From positions 1 through 13,391 of the forward strand of contig JAZKFR010000151.1 of the NCBI GenBank assembly GCA_040386295.1: a DNA stretch of 13,391 nt, written 5' to 3'. Position 1 is the first letter of the stretch; every line of letters begins with the position of its first letter. This DNA comes from JAZKFR01 sp040386295. Lineage in GTDB: Bacteria > Pseudomonadota > Gammaproteobacteria > Burkholderiales > Rhodocyclaceae. The notes under the pieces are model-generated. The model was not told the DNA's origin. It searched no databases and saw only the letters and a program-made list of their open reading frames with translations. Both the position numbers and the translations under genes were made by a program. Shown piece by piece: positions 6,982 to 13,391 of the stretch.

Positions 6982-8655
6982 TTATTTTTTCTGCTCACCT
7001 ATTTCAGGCGTGCGGGTGTAAATCACGCGCTTTTTACGCGCGAGCTTGTTTTCGCCTTTGGCCGCTTTCTTGTGTTTTTTGAAAAGATCGTAGCGTTTTA
7101 GCACGGTATTTTTTGCCTGTGCTAAGAGCTCGGGATAGTCGCGGTTGAAGTGCAAACCACGACTCTCGTGGCGCTGTAGTGCGCAGCGCACGATCAAGCT
7201 CGCGGTGATGACCAGATTACGCAGCTCGATCAAGTCGTTGCTGACGCGAAAATTAGCGTAAAACTCCTCGATCTCTAGCAGTAATAAACGAATTCGGTGG
7301 CGCGCGCGGTTTAGACGTTTCGTCGTGCGCACGATGCCGACGTAGTGCCACATACAGCGACGCAGTTCGTCCCAATTGTGTGAAATCACGACCTCTTCGT
7401 CGGGGTCGCTTAAGCGGCTATCGTTCCACGCCGGCAGCTTGGGCAAGAGAAGCTCTTCTTGCAGCAGAATGTCTTGGCTTGCGGCGCGCGCAAAGACAAT
7501 ACATTCGAGCAATGAATTGCTGGCGAGGCGGTTGGCGCCGTGCAAACCGGTGCATGAGACCTCGCCCACTGCGTACAGGCCACGCATCGTCGTCCGCGCA
7601 CGCAAGTCGGTGAGCACCCCGCCGCAGAGATAATGCGCGGCAGGCACCACGGGGATGCCCTGCCGACTCATGTCGATTCCCAGCTCAAGACAGCGCGCGT
7701 TGATGGTCGGAAAATGTTCGCGAATAAACTCGGGTGAGCGATGCGAAATGTCGAGATACACGCAATCTAGTCCCCGGCTTTTGATCTCAAAATCGATCGC
7801 TCTAGCGACCACATCGCGCGGCGCAAGTTCAGCACGTGCATCGTGTGCGGGCATAAATCGTGTACCGTCAGGCAGGCGTAACAAGCCGCCTTCGCCGCGT
7901 ACCGCTTCAGAAATCAAGAACGACTTGGCTTCGGGGTGGTACAAGCAAGTCGGATGAAACTGGATGAACTCCATGTTGGCTACCTGGCAGCCGGCGCGCC
8001 ATGCCATGGCAATGCCGTCGCCCGTCGCGGTATCTGGGTTGGTCGTATACAAATAAACCTTACCCGCGCCACCGCTGGCGATCAGCGTGTGTCCCGCAGC
8101 AACGGTCAGCACCTCACCGTTTGCATTGTTCAAAACGTAAGCGCCCCAGCAGCGTTGGCCGCCCCCCTCCTCTGGCTCAAGGGTGATCAGATCAATCGCA
8201 ATATGCTGTTCTAGTACCGTGATATTCGGGTGATTGCGTACGCGCTTGGTCAGCGTGTTTTGAATCGCCGAACCCGTTGCGTCGGCCACATGCAGAATAC
8301 GCCGTGCACTGTGCCCACCTTCTTGCGCTAAGTGATAGCCCGATTCGTCGCCAGAAAAGCTAACGCCTTGCGCCACCAGCCAGTTAATCGCCGCTGGAGC
8401 GTTTTCAATGACAAAGCGGGTCGCTTCCAAATCGTTTAAATGCGCGCCGGCTACCATCGTGTCTTCAACGTGTGCTGCAATCGAATCATGCTGATCGAGC
8501 ACTGCGGCGATGCCGCCTTGCGCCCAGCTCGAGGCGCTGTCTTCTAGGCTACGTTTGCTGATGAGTAATACTTTGCGTTTTTTAGCGAGGCGCAGCGCAG
8601 CCGATTGACCGGCCAAGCCGCTACCAATAATGAGCACGTCGTAATCAAGCTGCAC
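6982..8655 (-). CDS. nadB: L-aspartate oxidase
   Basis: NadB oxidises L-aspartate to iminoaspartate using FAD, the first step of NAD synthesis before quinolinate synthase NadA. The protein shows the dinucleotide motif GSGLAG at 11-16, ASSWAQGGIAAV, the active-site region EGGHSARRI, QFHPT, EAVRGEGG, VPAAHYLCGG and HGANRLASNSLLE. All are succinate dehydrogenase/fumarate reductase-type flavoprotein signatures matching NadB. I chose GTG 8655, which gives 557 residues and has AGGA seven bases upstream; the TTG at 8682 gives a longer form without a ribosome site. The last 40 residues are unusually Lys/Arg-rich. No nadA or nadC is next to it. Confidence 0.95.
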   Translation of the reverse strand: MQLDYDVLIIGSGLAGQSAALRLAKKRKVLLISKRSLEDSASSWAQGGIAAVLDQHDSIAAHVEDTMVAGAHLNDLEATRFVIENAPAAINWLVAQGVSFSGDESGYHLAQEGGHSARRILHVADATGSAIQNTLTKRVRNHPNITVLEQHIAIDLITLEPEEGGGQRCWGAYVLNNANGEVLTVAAGHTLIASGGAGKVYLYTTNPDTATGDGIAMAWRAGCQVANMEFIQFHPTCLYHPEAKSFLISEAVRGEGGLLRLPDGTRFMPAHDARAELAPRDVVARAIDFEIKSRGLDCVYLDISHRSPEFIREHFPTINARCLELGIDMSRQGIPVVPAAHYLCGGVLTDLRARTTMRGLYAVGEVSCTGLHGANRLASNSLLECIVFARAASQDILLQEELLLPKLPAWNDSRLSDPDEEVVISHNWDELRRCMWHYVGIVRTTKRLNRARHRIRLLLLEIEEFYANFRVSNDLIELRNLVITASLIVRCALQRHESRGLHFNRDYPELLAQAKNTVLKRYDLFKKHKKAAKGENKLARKKRVIYTRTPEIGEQKK

Positions 8656-8690
8656 GATAAAATCCTGCTGGAAAAAAACCAAAGTCTTCG

Positions 8691-8699
8691 ACTATAACA
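8691..8699 (-). promoter_or_regulatory. Predicted extended -10 promoter of nadB
   Basis: Read on the minus strand, TGTTATAGT is an extended -10 element (TGn then TATAGT, five of six matches). A run of A follows where an -35 element would lie, so the promoter would depend on the extended -10. The start would be near 8684, giving a leader of about 30 nt before the GTG at 8655. This suggests nadB can be transcribed apart from modA. Confidence 0.4.
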
Positions 8700-8822
8700 C
8701 GCGTACTAGCGCTATTTTTTAGGCAATCTGTTCGCGCAATCGATGAGCGCAGCAGCGTCGGGTCGAGCCTGGGTTTTACCGTATGCTTTGCAAGCGCATC
8801 GTTAGCGCCAAGCAGAGCTGCA

Positions 8823-9593
8823 CTACTGATAGCCGTAAAAACGCAGCCGCTGGCGCACGGCGGCGCTGCGCAGATAATCGACTAAGGCAGAAACCGCAGG
8901 CTTGCCCTGGCCTTGCTTCAGCGTTACAGCATCTTGCGTGATGGGGCTATGCAGTTGGCTAGGGACGATCCAGGCTGAGCCTTCCTTCAGCACGCCGTCG
9001 GCAAACACCTGCGCGCGTGCGACAAAGCCAAGTTCAGCGTTTTCACTAGCAACAAATTGATAGGTTTGCGCGATGTTTTCGCCTTGAACGAATTTGGGCT
9101 GTAAGCGTTCGAGCTGCCCCAGTCGGCGCAATACCTCGATGCTTGCCGCACCATAAGGCGAGCGCTTTGGATCGGCCAAGGCCAGGTGTTGAAAATACCC
9201 ACGCTGCAACACCATCCCCTGTTGATCGACCAAAGTTGCTTGTTTGCTCCATAAAACCAAGCTGCCGACAGCGTAGGTAAAACGCGAGCCCGGCACGGCT
9301 AGCCCCTCTTGCTCTAAGCGTGCAGGCGTTTCTTGATCCGCCGCGAGCAACACTTCAAAGGGCGCGCCGTGCTTGATTTGTGCGTAGAGCTGTCCGGTGG
9401 AAGCAAACGAGAGCAGCAGCTTATGGCCGCTAGCGCTGGCAAAGTCAGCAGCAATTTGCTGCATCGGCGCAATAAAATTGGCGGCAACCGCGACATGAAT
9501 CTCAGCGGCCGTCGTGGCCTGCGACAAAAGCGCGCATAAAGCGCCGACGATGCTGCTGTAGCGCCACCGCCAGCATTGAATTTTGAGACGCAT
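8823..9593 (-). CDS. modA: Molybdate ABC transporter substrate-binding protein
   Basis: ModA binds molybdate or tungstate in the periplasm and passes it to the ModBC permease. The 256-residue protein has a signal peptide (basic start, hydrophobic stretch 13-24, likely cut near residue 30 before EIHVAVAAN). The mature part has the class pattern LLSFASTGQLYAQI, GAPFEVLLAADQETP, AVPGSRFTYAVGSLVLW, PYGAASIEVL and GENIAQTYQFV, followed by AELGFVARAQV. These fit ModA of the type found in many beta- and gammaproteobacteria. Start ATG 9593 has GGGTAG about four bases upstream. It lies 69 nt after gltX and 167 nt before nadB, all on the minus strand. No modB, modC or modE is nearby, which is unusual; the partners must be elsewhere if the protein works. 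Confidence 0.9.
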   Translation of the reverse strand: MRLKIQCWRWRYSSIVGALCALLSQATTAAEIHVAVAANFIAPMQQIAADFASASGHKLLLSFASTGQLYAQIKHGAPFEVLLAADQETPARLEQEGLAVPGSRFTYAVGSLVLWSKQATLVDQQGMVLQRGYFQHLALADPKRSPYGAASIEVLRRLGQLERLQPKFVQGENIAQTYQFVASENAELGFVARAQVFADGVLKEGSAWIVPSQLHSPITQDAVTLKQGQGKPAVSALVDYLRSAAVRQRLRFYGYQ

Positions 9594-9662
9594 CTATCTA
9601 CCCAAGCTAAGTTCTGCGCAGCCAGCACGAGTGCACGCTTCTTTGCTTCATCCAGACACTTG

Positions 9663-11075
9663 CTACGCCGCCATGACGGGTGGGCGCAAGCGCTCTAGCG
9701 CTGCTTGGCGGCTAAACAGGGTGAGCAAGGCATCGACTGAGGGCGCTTGTGTTTGCCCTGTCAGCATGATGCGGATCGGCATCGCCAGAACCGGCATTTT
9801 GAGACCATGGTTTTTCAGACAACTTTTGATCAAGGCATTGATTGCGCCAATTTCCCAGTCGACCGTGTGCAAACCCTGTCTGAATTCGGCGTAGACCGCC
9901 TGTGCCTCAGTCGTCCAATACGGCGCCAAGATGGCTGCAACAGCAGTCGCATCGGCGGCGGACGGTGCGCGGTAAAACAGCGCCACGGCCTCGGCTAATT
10001 CCTGCAAATTGCTGACGCGCCCTTTGTACAGCTCGATGATCGCCTCCAAGGCTGGCTCGGCAGCCACCTCAAGCGCCAGCGCCGCCAAGCGTGGTTGCAG
10101 CAAACTAGCGAGTCGCCCTGAGTCTGCCTGCTTAAGATAATGCGCGTTCAACCAATTGAGTTTCTCAGTATTAAATTGCGCGGCAGAAGGCGTGATGTGA
10201 TCCAGGTCGAACCAAGCGCAAAACTCTGCCATCGAGAAAACTTCAGCATCGCCATGCGACCATCCCAAGCGCGCCAAATAATTGAGCACCGCTTCGGGCA
10301 AATATCCGGCCTCTTCATACTGCATCACACTCACGGCGCCATGACGTTTCGACAGCTTCTGCCCGTCTTCACCGAGAATCATCGATAGATGTGCGTAGCT
10401 AGGTATCTGTGCCTTGAGCGCTTGCAAAATATTGATCTGCCGTGGCGTGTTATTCACATGATCGTCACCACGAATGACGTGCGTGATGCCCATATCCCAA
10501 TCGTCTACGACCACGCAAAAATTGTACGTAGGCGTGCCGTCCGCGCGTGCGATAACCAAATCATCGAGTTCAGCGTTGGCAATCTCAATTCGCCCCTTAA
10601 CCAAATCGTTCCAAGCAACAAACCCCGTTTGCGGATTTTTAAAACGCACTACCGGCGCTTGATTCTTCGGTGCGGGCGCTAGCGTCTTGCCTACTTCGGG
10701 TCGCCACTCGCCGTTATAGCGCGGCTTTAAACCTTGCTGCCGTTGCGTCTCGCGCAGTGTTTCTAGAGCTTCGCTGCTGGTGTAGCAGTAATACGCCGTG
10801 CCCGCAGCGAGCATCTCTTGAATCACTTGCTGATAACGCACGATGCGCTGCATCTGATAAAACGGGCCTTCATCCGGCTGCAAGCCCAGCCAGTTCATTC
10901 CGTCCAGAATCGCCTGCACGGCCTCCGGCGTTGATCGTTCAAGATCGGTATCTTCGACCCGCAAAATAAACTGACCCGCGTGATGGCGTGCGTAAGCCCA
11001 TGAAAATAGAGCGGTTCTAGCGCCGCCGATATGGAGATAGCCCGTGGGCGAAGGGGCAAAGCGGGTGCGGATCAT
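9663..11075 (-). CDS. gltX: Glutamyl-tRNA synthetase
   Basis: GluRS charges tRNA-Glu with glutamate in the cytoplasm. The 470-residue class I synthetase has the HIGH motif as HIGG at 15-18 within SPTGYLHIGGARTALF. The KMSKS loop appears as KLSKR at 240-244, preceded by GEDGQ. ILRVEDTDLERS, THVIRGDDHVNNTPRQ and HGAVSVMQYEEAGYLPEA are all typical of bacterial GluRS. The insertion that carries a zinc site in E. coli has only one Cys here (Cys97), so no zinc is likely bound. Start ATG 11075 matches the conserved IRTRFAPSPTG beginning. The gene is first in the minus-strand run gltX-modA-nadB; a promoter in the upstream spacer is likely but not clear. Confidence 0.97.
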   Translation of the reverse strand: MIRTRFAPSPTGYLHIGGARTALFSWAYARHHAGQFILRVEDTDLERSTPEAVQAILDGMNWLGLQPDEGPFYQMQRIVRYQQVIQEMLAAGTAYYCYTSSEALETLRETQRQQGLKPRYNGEWRPEVGKTLAPAPKNQAPVVRFKNPQTGFVAWNDLVKGRIEIANAELDDLVIARADGTPTYNFCVVVDDWDMGITHVIRGDDHVNNTPRQINILQALKAQIPSYAHLSMILGEDGQKLSKRHGAVSVMQYEEAGYLPEAVLNYLARLGWSHGDAEVFSMAEFCAWFDLDHITPSAAQFNTEKLNWLNAHYLKQADSGRLASLLQPRLAALALEVAAEPALEAIIELYKGRVSNLQELAEAVALFYRAPSAADATAVAAILAPYWTTEAQAVYAEFRQGLHTVDWEIGAINALIKSCLKNHGLKMPVLAMPIRIMLTGQTQAPSVDALLTLFSRQAALERLRPPVMAA

Positions 11076-11284
11076 ATTGGCTCGTCGAGAGGTGGGTCGT
11101 GAAGGGGAGTGTGTGTGATGCCGCCGCAGCTTGCGGCAGTCGTCTCATTGTTTGTGCGTGACTACGACAGACTACCCAGAGAGGGGGCGGCAGGGTAAGC
11201 AGCAGATCGTCATTGTAATTCGATTTGACAGGCCGACGTGCGATGCCATCAGCCCAGCGTGCGCAGCGGGTCATTATCCCAGCC
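11076..11284. other. Spacer upstream of gltX, no gene seen
   Basis: No convincing coding region or tRNA is seen here. A 6-bp hairpin, GCCGCA (11123-11128) with TGCGGC (11132-11137), lies in the likely gltX leader but has no T-run on either strand. A minus-strand TACAAT at 11212-11217 could be a -10 element for gltX, but no fitting -35 is present, so I do not call a promoter. Confidence 0.5.
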
Positions 11285-11320
11285 CAAAAAAGCAAATCGG
11301 TGCGCGCACCGATTTGCTTT
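11285..11320 (-). terminator. Rho-independent terminator of the RTX gene
   Basis: Positions 11289-11320 form a perfect 32-base palindrome with arms such as AGCAAATCGGTGCG, giving a stem of about 14 bp with a small GCGC loop. On the minus strand it is followed at once by six T (A at 11286-11291). It begins 15 bases past the RTX stop codon, which is the right place and orientation. A second copy of TTGCTTTAGC flanks it at 11329. Confidence 0.85.
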
Positions 11321-11334
11321 AGCGCTAACTTGCT

Positions 11335-13158
11335 TTAGCCCCCGCCCGCCGTCCAGCTTGCCGCGATCATCGGCTGTAAAGTCTCACGATACGCATCAGA
11401 TAAACGGGTTTCTCCCATCGCCGGTGGAGCAAAGCTGGCCATCGCTTGGATCAAGGAATTGAGTTGCTGATCAATTTGTAAATTCAGCCCGCCCGCTTCG
11501 ATGCGTTCGACATGTGGCTGGCGCGCGTCGAACCAATTGCTCAGCAATACGCGATCCGTGCTGCCGATGACGGAAATCTCCAAATCACTTTGCAAACGCC
11601 GTAACCACAGCTGATCCGCCGCAATTTGCTGGCCGAAACGCAGGACGTCAACGTCGTTCGGGCTGCTGCCTTGTTCGACCAGCGTGTCGCGCCCGTCGCC
11701 ACGTTCAAACAGATAGGTATCGCTGCCTAACCCGCCTTGCAACAGATCGTCGCCGCTGCCGCCTTGCAAAACGTCCGCCCCGGCGCTGCCGATTAGCGTG
11801 TCGTCGCCCGCCCCGCCTTGCAGGCTATCCGCCCCGGCACCACCGTCGAGCAAATCCCCTCCGTCGCCGCCGTTCAGTTGGTCGTTACCTGCTAGACCGT
11901 AGAGCCGATTGTTGCTGGCGTTGCCACGCAAGATGTTGTCTTGGGTATTGCCGATGCCTTGGCTGGTACTGCCGGTCAGCGTGAGGTTTTCGAGGTAGTT
12001 GCGCAGTGTGTAATCGATGTTAGAGAGGACAGTGTCGCTACCTTCGTTGGCGTATTCAGATATCGCGTCATAAGCGTTATCGACGACATAGGTGTCGTCA
12101 CCCGCCCCGCCCATCAGACTGTCCATGCCTGTGCCACCGTCAAGGAAATCATTACCCGCGCCGCCATCGAGCAAGTTGTTACCTTCGTTGCCGATAAGCG
12201 TGTTGTCTTGCGCGTTGCCGCCGCCGGAAATGTCGGCGCTGCCAGTAAGCGTGAGATTTTCGAGGTTGTCGGCGAGGTTGTAGTTGACACTGGCGAGCAC
12301 CTTGTCGCTACCTTGACCCGTGCTTTCGAGCACCTGGTCAGCATCGTTATCGACGAGGTAGGTATCGTTGCCCTGACCGCCGCTGAGGGTGTCGGCGCCA
12401 GTGCCGCCTTGCAGGGTGTCGTCACCGTTTGTCGCGCGGGTCGCGAGTTGGGCCGCGATTTCGGCGGCTTGCCAGACCGTACCGTCACTGAACGCCACGC
12501 GGGCAACGGTTGATGCGCCGTCGCTATTGAAATAATCGCGCACGATGATGCTGTCTTTGTTGCCATAGCTGAGCACGAGATCGTCGCCTTGCTGTGCCAC
12601 ACCGCGTAGGTCAGCGGCGGTCACATCGTTGAAGATAATGCTGTCGCGCTCTTCGGTGTTTGCATTGGACAAAACATGGCGTTGGATTTGATCGACACCA
12701 TCACCACGGTTAAAGCGGTAGCTGTCGTCGCCTATGCCGCCATCCAAAATGTCATCGCCCAGACCACCGAGCAGCGTGTCGTTACCAGCGCCACCATCCA
12801 GCGTGTCATTGCCTGCTTCACCGCTGAGAATATCGTTGCCCGCCAGGCCGTTCAGGACGTTTTCTCCACGGTTGCCAGTGATGAGGTTGTCTTGCGCGTT
12901 GCCAGTACCGTCGATGTCTTCTTGCCACAGCTTGAGCGGTTCGATGGTGTAGATGGCATAAGCGCTGCCGACGTTGGCCGCTTGGCGGAACAGATCGAGG
13001 CTGACAAAGCGCGTCATGTCGGCGACTTGTTGCCGCCCAGAATCGGCAATGTAGAACCCGATTAAAGCGCCGCTGGTTTCGTTGTACACCGCGCCCGTCA
13101 GGGTGATAACGTGGTTCACGTTGCCGTTGGGGTTGGTGTATTGCGCATCGCCCCACAA
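11335..13158 (-). CDS. RTX calcium-binding protein with peptidase-like lobe, 5' truncated
   Basis: This is the C-terminal part of a secreted RTX protein. Counting from a TTG at 13158, residues 1-75 look like the second half of a cysteine-peptidase-like domain: NHVITLTGAV with His16 and GFYIADSG with Asp39. RTX nonapeptide blocks (GGxGxDxLx) follow at about 102-147, 244-269, 320-358 and 410-483. A calcium-binding-related segment is seen at 192-230 (DDLVLSYG to FSDGTVW) and another at 524-580. The C-terminus fits type I secretion; no secretion genes are nearby. Sense coding continues upstream of the TTG through VIVAVDAGKLWG to about 13185-13200, then a stop is met at 13264-13266. No ATG, GTG or TTG with a ribosome site exists in between, so the true start and the catalytic Cys region are missing. 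It is probably a truncated gene. Confidence 0.8.
   Translation of the reverse strand: MWGDAQYTNPNGNVNHVITLTGAVYNETSGALIGFYIADSGRQQVADMTRFVSLDLFRQAANVGSAYAIYTIEPLKLWQEDIDGTGNAQDNLITGNRGENVLNGLAGNDILSGEAGNDTLDGGAGNDTLLGGLGDDILDGGIGDDSYRFNRGDGVDQIQRHVLSNANTEERDSIIFNDVTAADLRGVAQQGDDLVLSYGNKDSIIVRDYFNSDGASTVARVAFSDGTVWQAAEIAAQLATRATNGDDTLQGGTGADTLSGGQGNDTYLVDNDADQVLESTGQGSDKVLASVNYNLADNLENLTLTGSADISGGGNAQDNTLIGNEGNNLLDGGAGNDFLDGGTGMDSLMGGAGDDTYVVDNAYDAISEYANEGSDTVLSNIDYTLRNYLENLTLTGSTSQGIGNTQDNILRGNASNNRLYGLAGNDQLNGGDGGDLLDGGAGADSLQGGAGDDTLIGSAGADVLQGGSGDDLLQGGLGSDTYLFERGDGRDTLVEQGSSPNDVDVLRFGQQIAADQLWLRRLQSDLEISVIGSTDRVLLSNWFDARQPHVERIEAGGLNLQIDQQLNSLIQAMASFAPPAMGETRLSDAYRETLQPMIAASWTAGGG
11899..12369 (-). 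repeat. Tandem 90-residue module in the RTX protein
   Basis: Two copies of one module, 12169-12369 and 11899-12099, start 270 nt apart. Both encode DTYxVDN, GSDxVL, LENLTLTGS and a GNxQDNxLxGN tail separated by an RTX block. A third tail copy (GNAQDN) occurs near 12886-12903, where 18 bases are identical to 12202-12219. This module is common in proteobacterial RTX proteins and reflects internal duplication. Confidence 0.75.
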
Positions 13159-13185
13159 TTTGCCAGCATCGACCGCGACGATGAC

Positions 13186-13391
13186 GCCGCGCTGCCCGCG
13201 CGGATTGCGGAGACCGTCTACCCGCCAGCTGATCCCGGCTTGCCCGCATGCGATCCAGACGGATTACTGGACGCGGTCCAACCCACCATTGCGCGGTTGC
13301 GCGAGTTGACCGTCAGCGACCGCGACAACTTCGAAACCGCTTACCTTGCGCCGATCCGCGAGCTGGCGCGCCTGGTGCATCTGCTTCCTGC
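13186..13391 (+). CDS. MobH/TraI_2-type conjugative relaxase, partial at both ends
   Basis: The plus-strand frame reads as a protein from about 13186 to the right edge. It contains VYPPADPGLPACDPDGLL, then TIARLRELTVSDRDNFETAY, then LAPIRELARLVHLLP. This fits the start of the TraI_2 domain found in relaxases of integrative conjugative elements (PFL_4751/MobH type): a YPP..GLP segment, LL..Q..I.RIR, then the LLPAS motif that precedes the HD-like catalytic region. The frame is open leftwards to a stop at 13063-13065, but that part is antisense to the RTX gene; possible starts GTG 13111 and TTG 13141 lie there and are not believable. The real N-terminus, about 30 residues before YPP in relatives, is therefore missing. 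Base composition is richer in GC than the region to the left. Family named by motif recall, not by search. Confidence 0.6.

Noticed and set aside
11225..11230. Perfect TTGACA on the plus strand
   Set aside because: No -10 element lies 16-18 bases downstream and no plus-strand gene follows.
11720..12450. Short regular repeats that could suggest a CRISPR array
   Set aside because: The periodicity is in-frame RTX nonapeptide coding, not conserved repeats with unique spacers.
11941..12513. Long plus-strand open frame opposite the RTX gene (190 codons)
   Set aside because: It is antisense to the repeated RTX coding sequence, has repetitive Val-rich composition with no recognisable domain, and no ribosome site; it is a shadow of the repeats.

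Overview
The window looks like a betaproteobacterial chromosome segment, most likely Burkholderiales. The reasons are the gene order yceD-rpmF-plsX-fabH-fabD-fabG-acpP-fabF, an L32 protein of the zinc-free beta/gamma type, and the overall protein style. The genus cannot be fixed from sequence reading alone.

Left block (1-6422, all +): the 3' part of a YceD/DUF177 gene, then rpmF, then a fatty-acid synthesis cluster. PlsX makes acyl-phosphate for phospholipid synthesis. FabD loads malonate onto ACP, FabH starts chains, FabG reduces the ketoacyl-ACP, FabF elongates, and acpP encodes the carrier. All five Fab/Pls enzymes are full length; FabH, FabD, FabG and FabF keep the catalytic residues I looked for. 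acpP has a good predicted sigma70-type promoter of its own (4649-4677) and is followed by a 219-nt spacer that can form several RNA structures before fabF.

Middle block (6512-11075): a small two-helix membrane protein resembling YgfX (+) converges on nadB (-). To the right on the minus strand are modA, a molybdate-binding protein with no modBC beside it, and gltX. The run gltX-modA-nadB reads in one direction; nadB also has a plausible extended -10 promoter. rpoE/rseA/mucD, which follow this fab cluster in many relatives, are not present here.

Right block (11076-13391): a 259-nt spacer with a strong terminator, then the 3' part of a secreted RTX calcium-binding protein (-) carrying the C-terminal half of a cysteine-peptidase-like domain. 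Its reading frame loses sense near 13185-13200, with no proper start. Immediately beyond, on the opposite strand, a different high-GC frame encodes the N-terminal region of a MobH/TraI_2-type conjugative relaxase and runs off the window, also with no start of its own. Two genes cut at their 5' ends and joined head to head point to either a rearrangement involving an integrative element or a chimeric assembly join. This is the most important point to check. Apart from it, the window is ordinary housekeeping DNA, and I see no convincing new system.
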